DNA of 7,837 nucleotides from Acidobacteriota bacterium (GTDB lineage Bacteria > Acidobacteriota > UBA890 > WLXD01), in contig JACZXM010000123.1 of the NCBI GenBank assembly GCA_022571615.1, positions 1-7,837 on the forward strand. The letters run 5' to 3'. This document shows, in pieces, positions 6,539 through 7,837 of the stretch (its first letter is position 1; every line of letters begins with the position of its first letter). The notes below the pieces were generated by a model. The model made no database searches. It was not told the DNA's origin and worked only from the letters and a program-made list of their open reading frames with translations. Made by a program: the position numbers and the translations under genes.

Positions 6539-6805
6539 CTAGTCAAGCGTAGCCCCACTCGGATACCAGAGCAATGCGCCACGCATGAACGTACCGCGGC
6601 CTCGCCCGATCTCGCGCTCCTCCGAATCCACCAGAACCGCTTCGGCGACGAACAGGCGCGAGGACTGCTGCACGACGCTACCGGTGGCGGTCATCACTTG
6701 TACGGCAGGCGATCGGCGCGCGGGCGCCGGATCGCGTAACCTCATGATCGTTGCCAGTGCTGACGCCGTTGGCGACGGCTTCGCGCTAGCCTTCCGGCGT
6801 CGCAC
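6539..6805 (-). pseudogene. C-terminal remnant of PaaI-like hotdog thioesterase
   Basis: The last part of this 88-residue frame reads like the closing beta-strands of PaaI-type acyl-CoA thioesterases: TATGSVVQQSSRLFVAEAVL (39-58) followed by EIGRGRGTFMRG (65-76), matching the family's usual A.G.VVhRgRRLavaEaev...G.lvArgtGTF pattern. Full proteins have about 130-150 residues. The N-terminal half with the HGG..ATLADTA helix and catalytic acid is missing, and there is no room for it because the beta-propeller gene starts at 6828 in the opposite direction. The first ~17 residues from the GTG at 6805 look non-homologous. It is probably inactive. The family assignment rests on pattern recognition only. 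Confidence 0.45.
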
Positions 6806-6827
6806 CCACTGCTACGGTCCAGATGCC

Positions 6828-7837
6828 ATGAATCAACGAGCTGCGTTCGCATGTGTTCTCGTCGGTGTGTTGGGGGCGGTGACTGCCGCCTGGCCGGTTC
6901 TCGTCGGCGCAGTCCCCGTTGCCGGCGCGTCGGCCGTGGTCGTGCCCGGCGAGTGGCCCGACTGGCGGGGCCCGAACCGGGACGGGATTTCGCCGGCGAC
7001 CGGACTGCCCGAGTCCTGGTCGCCCGACGGTGACAACCTGGCCTGGAAAGCCCCCTACGGTGGTCGTTCGGCGCCGGTCGTGTTCGGCAACCGCCTGTAC
7101 CTGCAGAACGCTGCCGGACATGGGGCCGAGACCCAGGAACGGATCCTCGCTCTCGATGCCGACAGCGGCGAGTTGGTTTGGGAGTACCGGTTCAACGTGA
7201 CGCTCAGCGATGCGCCGCCGCATCGGGTCGGCTGGTCCTCGCCGGTGGTCGATCCGGCGACCGGGAATGTGTATGCACTCGGCATGTCGGGCACGTTGCT
7301 GGGGCTCTCGCCCGCTGGCGAGTTGCTCTGGGAGCGCTATCTGTCGGAGGACTTCGGACTGTTATCCACCCACGGTGGGCGCACGGTCTCGCCGATCATC
7401 GAGGCGGGCAACGTCATCGTCGCCGGCGTTACGGCGGGCTGGGGCAGTCTGGCGCGAGGGATGCACCGGTTCCTGGCCTTCGACAAACTCAGCGGGGCCG
7501 TTGCCTGGGTCAGTTCGACGGGGACGCGCGTGTTCGACACCACCTACTCGCCTCCGATCGTGCGCGAGATCAACGGCACGCGCCTGGTGATCGGCGGGGC
7601 CGGAGATGGTGCGGTGCACGCGTACAAGGCTGCCACGGGTGAGCTCGTGTGGCGCTTCGCGATGAGCAAGCGCGGCATCAACACCGGGGTGGTCGTGTCC
7701 GGCACAACGGCGTTCGTTTCCCACAGCGAGGAGAACCTCACCGACAGCACGATGGGCCTGGTCGCAGCGATCGATGTCGCCGGCAATGGGGAGCTGGGAC
7801 CCGATCGAGTGTTGTGGACCACGCCCGGCTTGTTGAG
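6828..7837 (+). CDS. Secreted PQQ-like beta-propeller repeat protein (3' end outside window)
   Basis: The reading frame stays open to the right edge, giving the first 336 residues. A signal peptide covers about 1-36 (MNQRAAFACVLVGVLG..., cleavage likely near AGASA), so the protein is exported. The segment DWRGPNRDGISPATGLPESW (45-64) and the following WKAPYGGRSAPVV are the signature opening of a family of quinoprotein-like propellers common in Planctomycetota and Acidobacteriota. Propeller blades with the L.alDa.tGe.lW pattern appear at ILALDADSGELVWEY (106-120), LLGLSPAGELLWER (157-170), FLAFDKLSGAVAWV (215-228) and VHAYKAATGELVWRF (263-277). Most family members are not known to bind PQQ or act as dehydrogenases, and no cytochrome motif is seen in this part. 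ATG 6828 is chosen because it places the signal peptide; no clear ribosome-binding site precedes it. Confidence 0.85.
   Translation, partial: MNQRAAFACVLVGVLGAVTAAWPVLVGAVPVAGASAVVVPGEWPDWRGPNRDGISPATGLPESWSPDGDNLAWKAPYGGRSAPVVFGNRLYLQNAAGHGAETQERILALDADSGELVWEYRFNVTLSDAPPHRVGWSSPVVDPATGNVYALGMSGTLLGLSPAGELLWERYLSEDFGLLSTHGGRTVSPIIEAGNVIVAGVTAGWGSLARGMHRFLAFDKLSGAVAWVSSTGTRVFDTTYSPPIVREINGTRLVIGGAGDGAVHAYKAATGELVWRFAMSKRGINTGVVVSGTTAFVSHSEENLTDSTMGLVAAIDVAGNGELGPDRVLWTTPGLL

Noticed and set aside
1..7837. CRISPR arrays, tRNA or rRNA genes, transposases
   Set aside because: No regularly spaced repeats, no cloverleaf-like or rRNA sequence and no transposase motif were seen.

Overview
The window is GC-rich DNA (roughly two thirds G+C by eye) from a bacterium. 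Its gene types (a MacB/FtsX-type permease tail, an EF-hand protein, a secreted PQQ-type beta-propeller with the WRGPNRDG signature, and frequent GTG/TTG starts) suit a soil or sediment lineage such as Acidobacteriota or a related environmental phylum. No marker gene here fixes the taxonomy, so this is an inference.

Layout from left to right. Positions 1-440 hold a regulatory-looking stretch with two palindromes, followed by the last ~93 codons of an ABC-transporter permease; the rest of that gene is absent. Positions 482-5132 are three genes on the minus strand, read right to left: a secreted two-domain protein with a carbohydrate-binding-like jelly roll and a glycoside-hydrolase-like barrel (3195-5132), an ANL-superfamily adenylating enzyme resembling EhpF (1920-3095), and an aldehyde-dehydrogenase-fold acyl reductase (482-1903). 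The last two lie 16 bases apart and together look like a two-step carboxylic acid-to-aldehyde module: the first activates the acid, the second reduces the activated acyl group with NAD(P)H. A very short leader ORF with a consensus ribosome-binding site precedes the adenylating gene.

Positions 5210-5651 (+) hold an EF-hand calcium-binding reading frame with a TTGACA element and a perfect AAGGAGGT but no standard start codon. It converges on dut (dUTPase, 5656-6099, minus). Positions 6100-6827 are a gene-poor stretch with one short + ORF that has a good ribosome-binding site, and the C-terminal half of a PaaI-like thioesterase on the minus strand. From 6828 to the right edge runs a secreted PQQ-like beta-propeller protein, cut by the window.

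The most interesting unit is the EhpF/EhpG-like reductase pair, because no phenazine gene is visible beside it and its substrate is therefore unknown. The second theme is gene decay: three reading frames (permease, EF-hand, thioesterase) each appear to lack their 5' part.
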